Assembly (NCBI RefSeq): GCF_001905725.1
Contig: NZ_LIWB01000001.1
Location: forward strand, 682,001-746,000
Reading direction: 5' to 3'
From: Streptomyces sp. CB02400
Lineage (GTDB): Bacteria; Actinomycetota; Actinomycetes; Streptomycetales; Streptomycetaceae
Length of the DNA: 64,000 nt
The notes beneath the pieces are model-generated. The model made no database searches. It saw nothing but the letters and a program-made list of their open reading frames with translations, and was not told the DNA's origin. The number at the start of each line of letters is the position of its first letter. Position 1 is the stretch's first letter. Of this stretch, positions 26,672 to 34,682 are shown piece after piece. The position numbers and the translations under genes are program-made.

Positions 26672-27618
26672 GGATCCTGCTGTGGCATGTGCACGGGTCG
26701 TGGACCACGGCCTTCGTGCGGGGCCCGCACACCTACGTCGTCCCCGTCACCCCGGACCGCGGACCCGACGGACTCGGCCGCGCCCGCACCTTCGACTGGC
26801 CCGACTCGGTCGTCGAGGTGCCCCCGGAGCGCCTGCGCGAGGAGGACATCGACGTCGTCGTCCTGCAACGGCCCCACGAACTCGCCCTCGTGGACCGGTG
26901 GTTGGGCCGTCGACCGCCGCTGATCTACCTCGAACACAACGCACCGCACGGCGACGTGCCCGACACCCTCCACCCCGCCGCGGACATCCCCGGCGTCACC
27001 CTCGTCCACGTCACCCACTTCAACCGCCTGATGTGGGACGACCGGGGCACCCCCGCCACCGTCGTCGAACACGGCATCGTCGACCCCGGACCGCTGTGGA
27101 CCGGCGAACTCCCGCACGCCGCCGTCGTCGTCAACGAACCGGTGCGACGCGGCCGTACCACCGGCACCGACCTGCTGCCGGCCTTCGCAGACGCCGCACC
27201 CCTCGACGTGTTCGGCATGCGGACCGAGGGCCTCGCCGGCCACCTCGGCCTGCCCCCCGACCGCTGCCGCTCGTACGAACTGACGCAGGCGGAACTGCAC
27301 GAGGCGCTGGCCCGCCGCCGGGTCTACGTCCACCCCGTGCGCTGGACCTCCCTCGGCCTGTCCCTGCTGGAGGCGATGCACCTCGGCATGCCCGTCGTCG
27401 CCCTCGCCACCACCGAGGTCACCGAGGCCGTACCGCCCGGCGCCGGTGTGGTGTCCAACCGTATCGACGTACTGACCGACGCCGTACGGGACTTCGTCGC
27501 CGACCCGGCGCACGCCCGCCGCACCGGTGAGCGCGCCCGCGCGACGGCGCTCGCCCGCTACGGACTGCCCCGCTTCCTGGACGACTGGGAGCGGCTGCTG
27601 AAGGAGGTGACCCGATGA
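26668..27618 (+). CDS. Glycosyltransferase, GT4/GT1-like
   Basis: A 316-residue protein with GT-B features: N-terminal MRILLWHVHGSWTTAFVRG, IYLEHNAPHGDVPDT, HVTHFNRLMWDDR and a C-terminal donor-binding end VYVHPVRWTSLGLSLLEAM followed by GMPVVALATTEV, where the E7E-like glutamate is in LLEAMHLGMP. It is shorter than typical GT4 proteins (about 370-400) and lacks part of the N-terminal domain. It resembles uncharacterised actinobacterial glycosyltransferases in heptose clusters. ATG 26668 overlaps the previous stop (ATGA) and the end overlaps the next ATG. Substrate unknown. Confidence 0.82.
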   Translation: MRILLWHVHGSWTTAFVRGPHTYVVPVTPDRGPDGLGRARTFDWPDSVVEVPPERLREEDIDVVVLQRPHELALVDRWLGRRPPLIYLEHNAPHGDVPDTLHPAADIPGVTLVHVTHFNRLMWDDRGTPATVVEHGIVDPGPLWTGELPHAAVVVNEPVRRGRTTGTDLLPAFADAAPLDVFGMRTEGLAGHLGLPPDRCRSYELTQAELHEALARRRVYVHPVRWTSLGLSLLEAMHLGMPVVALATTEVTEAVPPGAGVVSNRIDVLTDAVRDFVADPAHARRTGERARATALARYGLPRFLDDWERLLKEVTR

Positions 27619-28832
27619 GGATCGCCATGGTGTCCGAACACGCGAGCCCGCTCGCCGCACCCGGCGACGTCGACGCCGGCGGCCAGAACGTGTATGTGGC
27701 AAGGCTCAGCGAGGAGTTGGCCCGGCGCGGCCACCACGTCACCGTGTACACCCGCCGGGACGCCACCGGCCCGCCCGACCGGGTGCCGCTGCCCGGCGGA
27801 GCGGTCGTCGAGCACGTGCCCGCCGGACCGCCCGAGTCCGTGCCCAAGGACGAACTGCTGCCCCACATGCCCGCGTTCGGCGCGTACCTCGCGCGGGCCT
27901 GGCGCCGGGAGAGGCCGGACGTCGTGCACGCCCACTTCTGGATGTCCGGCCTGGCCGCCCAGCTCGGCGCGCGCCCGCACGGCATCCCGGTCGTGCAGAC
28001 GTACCACGCCCTCGGCACCGTCAAGCGCCGCCACCAGGGCCGGCGGGACACCAGCCCGCCCGAACGCCTCGGCATCGAACGGCACATCGGCCGCACCTGC
28101 GCCCGCATCCTGGCCACCTGCACCGACGAGGTGAACGAACTCGCCGCCATGGGGGTGCCCGGACGGCACGTGTCGGTGGTGCCGTGCGGTGTGGACGCCG
28201 GCCACTTCCGTCCCGGCGCCGACGGCACCGCCGTACCGCCGCGCCGCGCCCGGCACCGGCTGCTCGCCTGCGGCCGGCTGGTCCGCCGCAAGGGCTACGA
28301 CCAGGCCGTCCGCGCGCTGACGAGGATCCCGGACACCGAACTCGTCATCGCCGGCGGCCCCGCCACCGGACAGCTCTCCCGCGAACCGGAGGCCCGGCGG
28401 CTGTGGCACCTCGCGCACCGCGCCGGCGTCGCCGACCGGGTGCGGCTGCTCGGCGCGGTCGACCCGGACGCCATGCCCGCCCTCATCGGCAGCGCCGACC
28501 TGGTGCTGTGCACCCCCGACTACGAGCCGTTCGGCATCGTGCCGCTGGAGGCGATGGCGTGCGGTGTCCCCGTCGTCGCCACCGACGTCGGCGGCCACCG
28601 CGACAGCGTCGCCGACGGCACCACCGGCCGGCTGGTCCCGCCGCAGGACCCCGACGCGGTCGCCACCGCCGTACGGGAACTCCTCGCCGACGAGCCGCTC
28701 CGCCGCCGCCACGGCACCGCCGGACGCGCACGCGTGCTCGCCCACTACACCTGGGACCGCGTCGCCGACGGCGTCGAGGACGTCCACCGGCAGGTGCTCA
28801 CCGCACACACGACACCGGAAGAGGTGGCCTGA
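27615..28832 (+). CDS. Glycosyltransferase family 4 (sucrose synthase/MshA-like)
   Basis: A 405-residue retaining GT-B enzyme. N-terminal MRIAMVSEHASPLAAPGD then DAGGQNVYVARLSEELARRG is the signature shared with MshA and sucrose-phosphate synthase; VVHAHFWMSG and VVPCGVDAGHF follow; the C-terminal donor site is CTPDYEPFGIVPLEAMACG with the E-x7-E pair. Such enzymes transfer sugars from UDP- or GDP-sugars. It is not the mycothiol mshA since no mycothiol genes are near and it lies inside the glycan run. ATG 27615 overlaps the previous stop and its stop shares one base with the gmhA start. Confidence 0.9.
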   Translation: MRIAMVSEHASPLAAPGDVDAGGQNVYVARLSEELARRGHHVTVYTRRDATGPPDRVPLPGGAVVEHVPAGPPESVPKDELLPHMPAFGAYLARAWRRERPDVVHAHFWMSGLAAQLGARPHGIPVVQTYHALGTVKRRHQGRRDTSPPERLGIERHIGRTCARILATCTDEVNELAAMGVPGRHVSVVPCGVDAGHFRPGADGTAVPPRRARHRLLACGRLVRRKGYDQAVRALTRIPDTELVIAGGPATGQLSREPEARRLWHLAHRAGVADRVRLLGAVDPDAMPALIGSADLVLCTPDYEPFGIVPLEAMACGVPVVATDVGGHRDSVADGTTGRLVPPQDPDAVATAVRELLADEPLRRRHGTAGRARVLAHYTWDRVADGVEDVHRQVLTAHTTPEEVA

Positions 28833-29443
28833 TGACCGTGCACCCGCCCGTGACCGGACACTGCGACGAACTCCAGGACGCCCTGCGGGCGTTCCGCGAC
28901 TCCGCACACATCACCGAGCGGTGGGGCGAGCGGCTCGTGGACGTGCTCGCCGGCGGCGGCCGGCTGCTGGCCGCGGGCAACGGCGGCAGCGCGGCCCAGG
29001 CGCAGCACCTGACCGCGGAACTCGTCGGCCGCTACCGCGACGACCGGCCCGCGTTCTCCGCGATCGCCCTGCACGCCGACACCTCCAGCACCACCGCCAT
29101 CGCCAACGACTACGGCGTGGACGCGGTGTTCGCCCGCCAGGTCCGCGCCCACGGCCGGCCCGGCGACGTCCTGATGCTGCTGTCCACCAGCGGCGCCAGC
29201 GCCAACCTGCTGTCCGCCGCCGACGCCGCCCGCGCGGCCGGGGTGCGCGTGTGGGCCCTCACCGGACCCGCCCCCAACCCGCTGACGGCGGGCAGCGACG
29301 AGGCCCTGTGCGTGGAGGCGCCCACGTCGGCCACCGTCCAGGAACTCCACCTGGTGGCGGTGCACATGGTGTGCGCGGCGTTCGACGCGGCGCTGGAGAG
29401 CGGAAGGTGGCGCGCACCGGCCGACCGGCGGGAGGCCTCATGA
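28832..29443 (+). CDS. gmhA: Phosphoheptose isomerase (SIS domain)
   Basis: A 203-residue SIS-domain enzyme, of normal GmhA length. The sugar-phosphate site is seen as AAGNGGSAAQAQHLTAELVG (residues about 48-67), with ALHADTSSTTAIANDYG, LLSTSGASANLL and the C-terminal ATVQELHLVAVHMVCAAFD that provides the metal-binding Gln/Glu-x-x-His. GmhA converts sedoheptulose 7-phosphate to D-glycero-D-manno-heptose 7-phosphate, the first committed step of heptose nucleotide synthesis. ATG 28832 overlaps the previous TGA by one base. It lies directly before hldE, whose product uses this heptose phosphate. Confidence 0.93.
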   Translation: MTVHPPVTGHCDELQDALRAFRDSAHITERWGERLVDVLAGGGRLLAAGNGGSAAQAQHLTAELVGRYRDDRPAFSAIALHADTSSTTAIANDYGVDAVFARQVRAHGRPGDVLMLLSTSGASANLLSAADAARAAGVRVWALTGPAPNPLTAGSDEALCVEAPTSATVQELHLVAVHMVCAAFDAALESGRWRAPADRREAS

Positions 29444-30930
29444 GCGGCAAGGCACCCCTGCTCGTCGTCGGCGACGCCCTCCTCGACCGCGACCTGACCG
29501 GCCACGCCGCCCGGCTCGCGCCCGACGCGCCCGTGCCGGTGGTCGACGACTACGGCGAGGCGACCCGGCCCGGCGGCGCCGCCCTCACCGCGTACCTCGC
29601 CGCCCGCGACGGCCGCGAGGTCACCCTGGTGGCCGGTGCGGGCGACGACCCCGCGAGCCGGGAACTGAAACGGCTCCTGGCGCCCTGGGTCACGCTGATC
29701 CCACTGCCGCTGAGCGGCCCGCTGCCGGAGAAGACCCGGGTACTGGCGGCGGACCGGCCCGTGGCCCGCCTCGACCGCGGGGACGGGCGGGCCCGCGAGG
29801 CCACCGAGGAGGCCCGCGAGGCCGTTCTCGCCGCGCCCCACGTCCTGGTCTCCGACTACGGCCGGGGCACCGCCGACCGGCTGCGCGACGTGCTGGCCGC
29901 CCGGCCCCCGCTGGTCTGGGACCCGCACCCGCGCGGCGGCCCCCCGGTGCCCGGCACCCGCCTGGTCACCCCGGCCGAGAAGGAGGCACACGCCGTCGTC
30001 TCCGCGGACGGCATCCCGCGTCGTGATCTCGCCGCCGTCGCCCTTGCGGACGGCGCCCCGCGCGGGGATTTCGCCGCCGTCGCCCCTTCGGACGGCATCC
30101 CGCGTCGTGATTCCGCCGCTGTCACCTCTGCGGACGGCGCCCCACGGAGGGACCTCGCCGCCGTCACCCGCAGCGCCGCCACGCTCGTACGGCAGTGGCG
30201 GGCCGGAGCCGTCGCGGTCACCCTCGGCGCGCGCGGCGCCCTCCTCTCCTACGGCGAGCACCCGCTGCTCGTCCCGGCCGCGTCCGTCCACCACAACGAC
30301 AGCTGCGGCGCCGGCGACCGGTTCGCCGCCACCGCGGCCGGGCTGCTCGCCGACGGGGCGTTGGTGGGGGAGGCCGTCGAGGGCGCCGTCGCCGCCGCGA
30401 CCGGCTTCGTCGCGGCGGGCGGCGCGGGCGCCGTGCCCCGGCCCGACACCCCGCCCCCACGACCGGCCGACGGCGACGACCCGTTCGCCCTCGCGGACCG
30501 CGTCCGCTCCGCCCACGGCACCGTCGTCGCGGCGGGCGGCTGCTTCGACCTGCTGCACGCCGGGCACGTCGGCCTGCTCCAGGCCGCCCGCGAGCTGGGC
30601 GACTGCCTCGTCGTCTGCGTCAACTCCGACGCCTCCGTACGGCGTCGCAAGGGCGCGGGCCGTCCGGTCAACCCGCTCACCGACCGCGTCCGCGTGCTGC
30701 GCGCCCTCGCCTGCGTCGACGCCGTCGCCGTCTTCGACGAGGACACTCCCGAACGCCTCCTGTCCGGCCTGCGCCCCGACGTCTGGGTCAAGGGCGGCGA
30801 CTACGCCGCCACCGACCTGCCCGAGGCGCCCCTCCTGGAGGAGTGGGGCGGCCAGGCGGTCCTCCTGCCGTACCTGAACGGCCGCTCCTCCACCGGCCTG
30901 CTGACCCGCGCCGCGGAGGCCCCGCGATGA
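29440..30930 (+). CDS. hldE: Bifunctional heptose 7-phosphate kinase / heptose 1-phosphate nucleotidyltransferase with a tandem-repeat insertion
   Basis: A 496-residue HldE/RfaE protein. Residues 1-330 form a PfkB-type ribokinase domain: VVGDALLDRDLTG, RPGGAALTAYLAA, VSDYGRGTADRL and the C-terminal anion-hole NDSCGAGDRFAA with the catalytic Asp. Residues about 355-496 are the nucleotidyltransferase: GGCFDLLHAGHVGLLQAAR (HxGH), VNSDASVRRRKG and WVKGGDY. It makes heptose 1,7-bisphosphate, then, after GmhB, the ADP-heptose. Residues 188-243 are four in-frame copies of a 14-residue unit, type (A/S)DG(I/A)PRRDLAAV(A/T), inside the kinase domain; the last copy merges into the native helix. The insertion may lie in a surface loop. 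ATG 29440 overlaps the gmhA stop. Confidence 0.92.
   Translation: MSGKAPLLVVGDALLDRDLTGHAARLAPDAPVPVVDDYGEATRPGGAALTAYLAARDGREVTLVAGAGDDPASRELKRLLAPWVTLIPLPLSGPLPEKTRVLAADRPVARLDRGDGRAREATEEAREAVLAAPHVLVSDYGRGTADRLRDVLAARPPLVWDPHPRGGPPVPGTRLVTPAEKEAHAVVSADGIPRRDLAAVALADGAPRGDFAAVAPSDGIPRRDSAAVTSADGAPRRDLAAVTRSAATLVRQWRAGAVAVTLGARGALLSYGEHPLLVPAASVHHNDSCGAGDRFAATAAGLLADGALVGEAVEGAVAAATGFVAAGGAGAVPRPDTPPPRPADGDDPFALADRVRSAHGTVVAAGGCFDLLHAGHVGLLQAARELGDCLVVCVNSDASVRRRKGAGRPVNPLTDRVRVLRALACVDAVAVFDEDTPERLLSGLRPDVWVKGGDYAATDLPEAPLLEEWGGQAVLLPYLNGRSSTGLLTRAAEAPR
30001..30168 (+). repeat. Four tandem 42-bp repeats inside hldE
   Basis: Units start at 30001, 30043, 30085 and 30127, each 42 bases, beginning with a codon for S, L, P or S then (A/S)-D-G and ending in GCCGTC plus one codon. 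Copies alternate between two types (I-P-R-R and A-P-R), so the array probably arose by doubling a two-copy block. The reading frame is kept. Confidence 0.9.
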
Positions 30931-31937
30931 AGGGGACGCGTGCACAGACGCACACACAGACGCACACACAGCGGCCACGGGTCCTGGCCCTGCGGGCCCT
31001 CGGGCTCGGCGACCTGCTCGCCGGGGTTCCCGCGCTGCGGGCGCTGCGGCGGGGGTTCCCCGGGCACGAACTCGTACTGGCGGCGCCCGCCGCACTCGCC
31101 CCGGTCGCCGAGGCCACGGGAGCGGTGGACCGGCTGCTGCCCGCCGCCGCGCCCGGACGGGCCGTACCCCGCGCCCTCGACTGGACCGGCCCGCCCCCGG
31201 ACGTCGCCGTGGACCTGCACGGCAACGGGCCGCCCAGCCACCGCCTGCTGCAGGAACTGCGCCCCCTGCGGCTGCTCGCGTTCGCGCACCCGGAGGCCCC
31301 GGAGATCGAGGGCCCGCCCTGGTACGCGGACGAACACGAACGGGACCGCTGGTGCCGGCTGCTCCGCTCGTACGGCATCGACGCCGACCCCGCCGACCTG
31401 CTGCTGCCCCGCCCGCACGCCGCGTCCCCCGCCCCCGGCGCGGTCGTCCTGCACCCCGGCGCGGGAGCGCCCGCGCGGTGCTGGCCCGTGGAGCGGTACG
31501 CGACCGTCGCCGGGGCCCTGCACGAGCGCGGGCTGCGGGTGGTGGTCACCGGGGGAGCGGACGAGGACGACCTGGTGGCGCGGCTCGCCAAGGAGGCCCG
31601 GCTGCCCGACACCGACGTCTTCGCCGGCGGCCTGCCCTTCGACCGGCTCTCCGCGCTCGTCGCCGGCGCCCGCGCCGTCGTCAGCGGCGACACCGGCATC
31701 GCCCACCTGGCGGTCGCCCACGCCACCCCGACGGTCACCCTCTTCGGCCCCGTCCCGCCCACCCAGTGGGGCCCGCCCGAACACCCCCGCCACCTCCCCC
31801 TGTGGCACGGCCCGAAGGGCGACCCCCACGGCCGGCACCCCGACCCGGCCCTCCTCCGCATCACCCCCGCCGAGGTCCTGCACGCCCTCGACCGACTCCC
31901 CGACAACCGGCCCTCGACACGAGGGGCCACACCATGA
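30927..31937 (+). CDS. Glycosyltransferase family 9 (heptosyltransferase-like), second copy
   Basis: A 336-residue GT9 enzyme. After a short unusual leader MKGTRAQTHTQTHTQRPR, encoded by a CA-rich microrepeat (about 30942-30972), the family pattern appears: LALRALGLGDLLAGVPALRAL, VVLHPGAGAPARCWPVERYA, VVVTGGADEDDL and AVVSGDTGIAHLAVAHATPTV with the donor-site DTGxAH. It differs clearly from the GT9 at 25676, so the two are unlikely to be redundant. ATG 30927 overlaps the hldE stop and is preceded by GCGGAGGCC. Its stop overlaps the start of the small reading frame at 31934. Confidence 0.9.
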   Translation: MKGTRAQTHTQTHTQRPRVLALRALGLGDLLAGVPALRALRRGFPGHELVLAAPAALAPVAEATGAVDRLLPAAAPGRAVPRALDWTGPPPDVAVDLHGNGPPSHRLLQELRPLRLLAFAHPEAPEIEGPPWYADEHERDRWCRLLRSYGIDADPADLLLPRPHAASPAPGAVVLHPGAGAPARCWPVERYATVAGALHERGLRVVVTGGADEDDLVARLAKEARLPDTDVFAGGLPFDRLSALVAGARAVVSGDTGIAHLAVAHATPTVTLFGPVPPTQWGPPEHPRHLPLWHGPKGDPHGRHPDPALLRITPAEVLHALDRLPDNRPSTRGATP

Positions 31938-32095
31938 CCGTCCCGCCCGCGGGTCGCGGATGTGTGCGGCCGGTCGGCGGCCTGCTTCTGGGAGGGGTTC
32001 GCGCGTTGACCGTCCCGTCCGCAGACTGCGGACGGGTGTTGCCGGGGACCGTCCCCGGTGCAGGGCCGGCCGGCGGAAGGGAGTACGCACCATGA
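31934..32095 (+). CDS. Possible 53-residue small protein, coupled at both ends
   Basis: This short frame starts at ATG 31934 inside the ATGA that ends the GT9 gene and stops at TGA 32093-32095 inside the ATGA that starts the next glycosyltransferase, so it follows exactly the overlap rule of the operon. It encodes a Gly/Pro/Val-rich peptide built of two related halves with a 24-residue (72-bp) period: MTVPPAGRGCVRPVGG and, from 32006, LTVPSADCGRVLPGTV. No family is recognised and it could equally be a decayed gene end or a coupling spacer. Two Cys, one per half, are noteworthy. Confidence 0.4.
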   Translation: MTVPPAGRGCVRPVGGLLLGGVRALTVPSADCGRVLPGTVPGAGPAGGREYAP

Positions 32096-32967
32096 CCGAT
32101 CACCCGCGGCTCGGCGTCGTCATCGCCACCCGTGACCGCTGCGAGCGGCTCGCCGTCACCCTCCGGCAGTTGCGCTCCCTGCCCGAGCGGCCCGAGATCC
32201 TCGTCGCCGACAACGCCTCCACCGACGGCACCCGCGCCATGATCGCCCGGGACTTTCCCGAGGTGCGGGTGCTGGCGCTGCCCGTCAACCACGGCGCTCT
32301 CGCCCGCAACCACGGGGCCCGCGCCCTCGACACCCCGTACGTGGCGTTCAGCGACGACGACTCCTGGTGGGCGCCCGGTGCCCTCGGCCGGGCGGCCGAG
32401 CTGTTCGACGCCCACCCACGGCTCGGCCTGATCGCCGCCCGCACCCTCGTCGGCCCGGCCGCCGCCCCCGACCCGCTCAACGACGTCCTCGCCGGCTCCC
32501 CCCTCGGCCCGGCCTCCGATCTCCCCGGCACCCAGGTGCTCGGCTTCCTCGCCTGCGGCGCCGTCGTCCGCCGGCACGCCTACCTCGACGCGGGCGGCTT
32601 CCACCGGCTGCTGTTCTTCGGCGGCGAGGAGACCCTGCTCGCCTACGACCTGGCCGCACGCGGCTGGGGCGTCACCCACTGCCCCGACGTCGTCGCCCAC
32701 CACCACCCGGCCCCCGCGGCCCGCCCCCGCCGCCCGGCGCTCCAGCGCCGCAACGCGGTCCTGACCGCCTGGCTGCGCCGCCCCGTCCCGTACGCCCTCG
32801 CCCGCACCGGGGCCCTCGCGGCCGAGGCGCGCGGCGACGACCAGGCCCGGCGCGCCCTGCGGGAGGCCCTCACCCGCCTGCCGGCGGCCCTGCGCGAGCG
32901 CAGGCCGCTGCCCCCGCACGTGGAACGGGCCGCCCGTCTGCTGGAGCCGGAGAGGACGACCGCATGA
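32092..32967 (+). CDS. Glycosyltransferase family 2
   Basis: A 291-residue GT-A enzyme: VVIATRDRCERLAVTLRQL at the N-terminus, ILVADNASTDGT, NHGALARNHGARALDTPYVA and the metal-binding FSDDDSWWAPG (about residue 83-88). A rhamnosyltransferase-like FFGGEETLLAYDLAARGWG (about 182-200) gives the acceptor-side E-E/D. It is most similar within this window to the next gene, so the pair looks like a tandem duplication. ATG 32092 is preceded by GGAAGGGAG (32076-32084). The donor is unknown. Confidence 0.88.
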   Translation: MTDHPRLGVVIATRDRCERLAVTLRQLRSLPERPEILVADNASTDGTRAMIARDFPEVRVLALPVNHGALARNHGARALDTPYVAFSDDDSWWAPGALGRAAELFDAHPRLGLIAARTLVGPAAAPDPLNDVLAGSPLGPASDLPGTQVLGFLACGAVVRRHAYLDAGGFHRLLFFGGEETLLAYDLAARGWGVTHCPDVVAHHHPAPAARPRRPALQRRNAVLTAWLRRPVPYALARTGALAAEARGDDQARRALREALTRLPAALRERRPLPPHVERAARLLEPERTTA

Positions 32968-33860
32968 CCGACCCCCGTACGACCGTCGTCGTCATCACCC
33001 ACAACCGGCGCCCCGAACTGCTGCGCACCCTCGCCGAACTCGCCGCCCTTCCCGAGGAGCCGCCGGTGACCGTCACCGACAACGGCTCCACCGACGGCAC
33101 CGCGGAGGCCGTCGCCCGCCGCCACCCGGACGTCCGCCTGCTGCGCCCCGGCCGCAACCTCGGCGCCGTCGGCCGCAATCTCGCCGTACGGGACGTCCGC
33201 ACGCCGTACGTCGCCTTCTGCGACGACGACTCCTGGTGGTCGCCCGGCTCCCTCGCCGGTGCCGCCGACCTGCTCGACCGGCACCCCGCGCTCGGCTCGG
33301 TCACGGCGCGGATCATCGTCGAACCGGACGGCACCGACGACCCGATCGTCCGCGAACTGCGCGAATCGCCCGTCCCCGGCCCGCCCTGGCTGCCCGGCCC
33401 GGCCCTCGGCTCCTTCCTGGCCGCCGCGACCGTCCTGCGCACCGATGCCTTCCGCACCGCGGGCGGCTTCAACCCGCGCCTCTGGCTCGGCGGCGAGGAG
33501 GAGCTGCTGGCCGCCGACCTGGCGGCCGACGGCTGGTGGCTCACCTACGCCGATCACCTGACGATCCACCACCAGGCGTCGGCCGCGCGGGACGCCACCC
33601 TGCGCCGGATGCACGGCATCCGCAACACCCTGTGGTTCACCTGGCTGCGCCGCCCGGTCCGCCCCGCCCTGCGCCGCACCCTGAACCTGGCCCGTACCGT
33701 CCCCCGCGACACCGCCTCCCTGCGCGCCTTCGCCGAAGCCGCCTCCGCCCTGCCCTGGGTCCTGCGCGAACGCCGGGTCCTGCCGTACGAGGTCGAGTCC
33801 CGCCTACGCCTCCTGGAACCCACCCAACGCACCTCCACGGCCCGCCGCTACACCGGCTGA
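32964..33860 (+). CDS. Glycosyltransferase family 2, tandem paralogue
   Basis: A 298-residue GT-A enzyme with VVVITHNRRPELLRTLAEL, VTDNGSTDGTAEAVARRH, NLGAVGRNLAVRDVRTPYVA and FCDDDSWWSPG, then WLGGEEELLAADLAADGWW, the same sequence of motifs as the preceding gene including the C-terminal WLRRPV-type helix and a final RERR-LP-VE-RLRLLEP region. ATG 32964 overlaps the previous stop. It is the last gene of the coupled run; a strong terminator follows at 33996-34043. Two near-parallel GT2 enzymes could add two similar residues to the same glycan. Confidence 0.9.
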   Translation: MTDPRTTVVVITHNRRPELLRTLAELAALPEEPPVTVTDNGSTDGTAEAVARRHPDVRLLRPGRNLGAVGRNLAVRDVRTPYVAFCDDDSWWSPGSLAGAADLLDRHPALGSVTARIIVEPDGTDDPIVRELRESPVPGPPWLPGPALGSFLAAATVLRTDAFRTAGGFNPRLWLGGEEELLAADLAADGWWLTYADHLTIHHQASAARDATLRRMHGIRNTLWFTWLRRPVRPALRRTLNLARTVPRDTASLRAFAEAASALPWVLRERRVLPYEVESRLRLLEPTQRTSTARRYTG

Positions 33861-33995
33861 GCCGCGCCGCGCGCACCGGGCTCGCGCCGCACCGGCGCTA
33901 CCGATGCGCACCACCGGGGCTCAACGCCACACCAGCGCCGAGAGGCGCCACGCGCACCGGGCGGCACACGCACCGCCGGCGCCGAGCCGCGCCGC

Positions 33996-34043
33996 GCACA
34001 CCGGGGCCCGCCCACCACCAAAGGTGGGCGGGCCCCGGTGTGC
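33996..34043. terminator. Strong hairpin terminator after the glycan operon
   Basis: Perfect 21-bp arms (33996-34016 and 34023-34043) with a 6-base loop ACCAAA, lying between the converging glycosyltransferase run and the small gene at 34050. It should stop transcription from both sides. Confidence 0.9.
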
Positions 34044-34049
34044 GTGGGC

Positions 34050-34250
34050 TCAGTCCGTGCTCCCCGGGCGTTCGCCCTTGGGGCCGCGGCCGCGGTCCGT
34101 GCGGGGGCCGCGGCTGCGCAGGCCCTCGCCCTCCTGCAGTTCCTCGTTGGCGGCCGTGTTGGCGTCCTGGTCGGAGACTCCGGAGTCCTCGGCGTCCTTG
34201 CGGAGCCGGGCCCGGCGGGTGTCGTACTTCTTGCTTCCGGGTTCGGGCAC
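34050..34250 (-). CDS. Small highly charged protein of unknown function
   Basis: Sixty-six residues, PEPGSKKYDTRRARLRKDAED ... GLRSRGPRTDRGRG (quoted in part: GSKKYDTRRARLRKD), basic at both ends with an acidic middle, no membrane segment. Small proteins of this shape are common in Streptomyces and are sometimes labelled plasmid-stabilisation-like, without proven function. GTG 34250 is chosen because AGGAGG (34259-34264) sits 8 bases upstream; the ATG at 34256 is only 2 bases from it. It ends 7 bp before the terminator shared with the glycan operon. Confidence 0.65.
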   Translation of the reverse strand: MPEPGSKKYDTRRARLRKDAEDSGVSDQDANTAANEELQEGEGLRSRGPRTDRGRGPKGERPGSTD

Positions 34251-34302
34251 GACCATCACCTCCTGCCGCGCCGGGTCCCCGCCGCCCTCGGAGGGCAAAC
34301 GC

Positions 34303-34623
34303 TCAGCCGCCGGACCACCGGCACAGCAGCCGGAACACCGCGAAGAGCGTGGGCGGCCACACCGCCGCGAACGCCCAGATCGCCCACGGCGCCGAGGTGA
34401 CGATGCCGGTCACCATCAGCGCGACGGACACCGCGAGCAGGAACGCCACGGTCCGGCCGCGTGGACGGTAGGACGTGATCCGCGCCAGCAGACGCGTCAC
34501 GTCGGGTCCCCGGCGGACCCGGAGCGTGCGCAGCCGCCGGGCCAGACGACGGTCGCGGCTGAGCGACCGCTCGATCTCGTCGAGGATGTGCTGTTCGTGA
34601 TCAGGGAGCCGACCGATGGACAC
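34303..34623 (-). CDS. DUF3040 domain protein with two membrane helices
   Basis: This 106-residue protein begins at GTG 34623 (SIGRLPDHEQHILDEIERSL), the typical DUF3040 start in which an N-terminal amphipathic helix precedes two membrane segments, here VAFLLAVSVALMVTGIVTS and WAIWAFAAVWPPTLFAVF. An upstream GGAGGAGA gives a good ribosome binding site. DUF3040 proteins are actinobacterial, often several per genome, and of unknown function. It lies upstream of the small charged gene in the same direction, gap 52 bp, so the two could share a transcript. A longer frame upstream lacks family similarity. Confidence 0.82.
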   Translation of the reverse strand: MSIGRLPDHEQHILDEIERSLSRDRRLARRLRTLRVRRGPDVTRLLARITSYRPRGRTVAFLLAVSVALMVTGIVTSAPWAIWAFAAVWPPTLFAVFRLLCRWSGG

Positions 34624-34682
34624 CGTCTCTCCTCCAACGACCGCGAGGGCAAGGACGTCCGGGTGCCCGGGAGCCGTCCGGC

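Noticed and set aside
27615..28832. mshA (mycothiol synthesis)
   Set aside because: Motifs fit the MshA/sucrose synthase group, but position inside the glycan run and lack of mycothiol genes argue against it.
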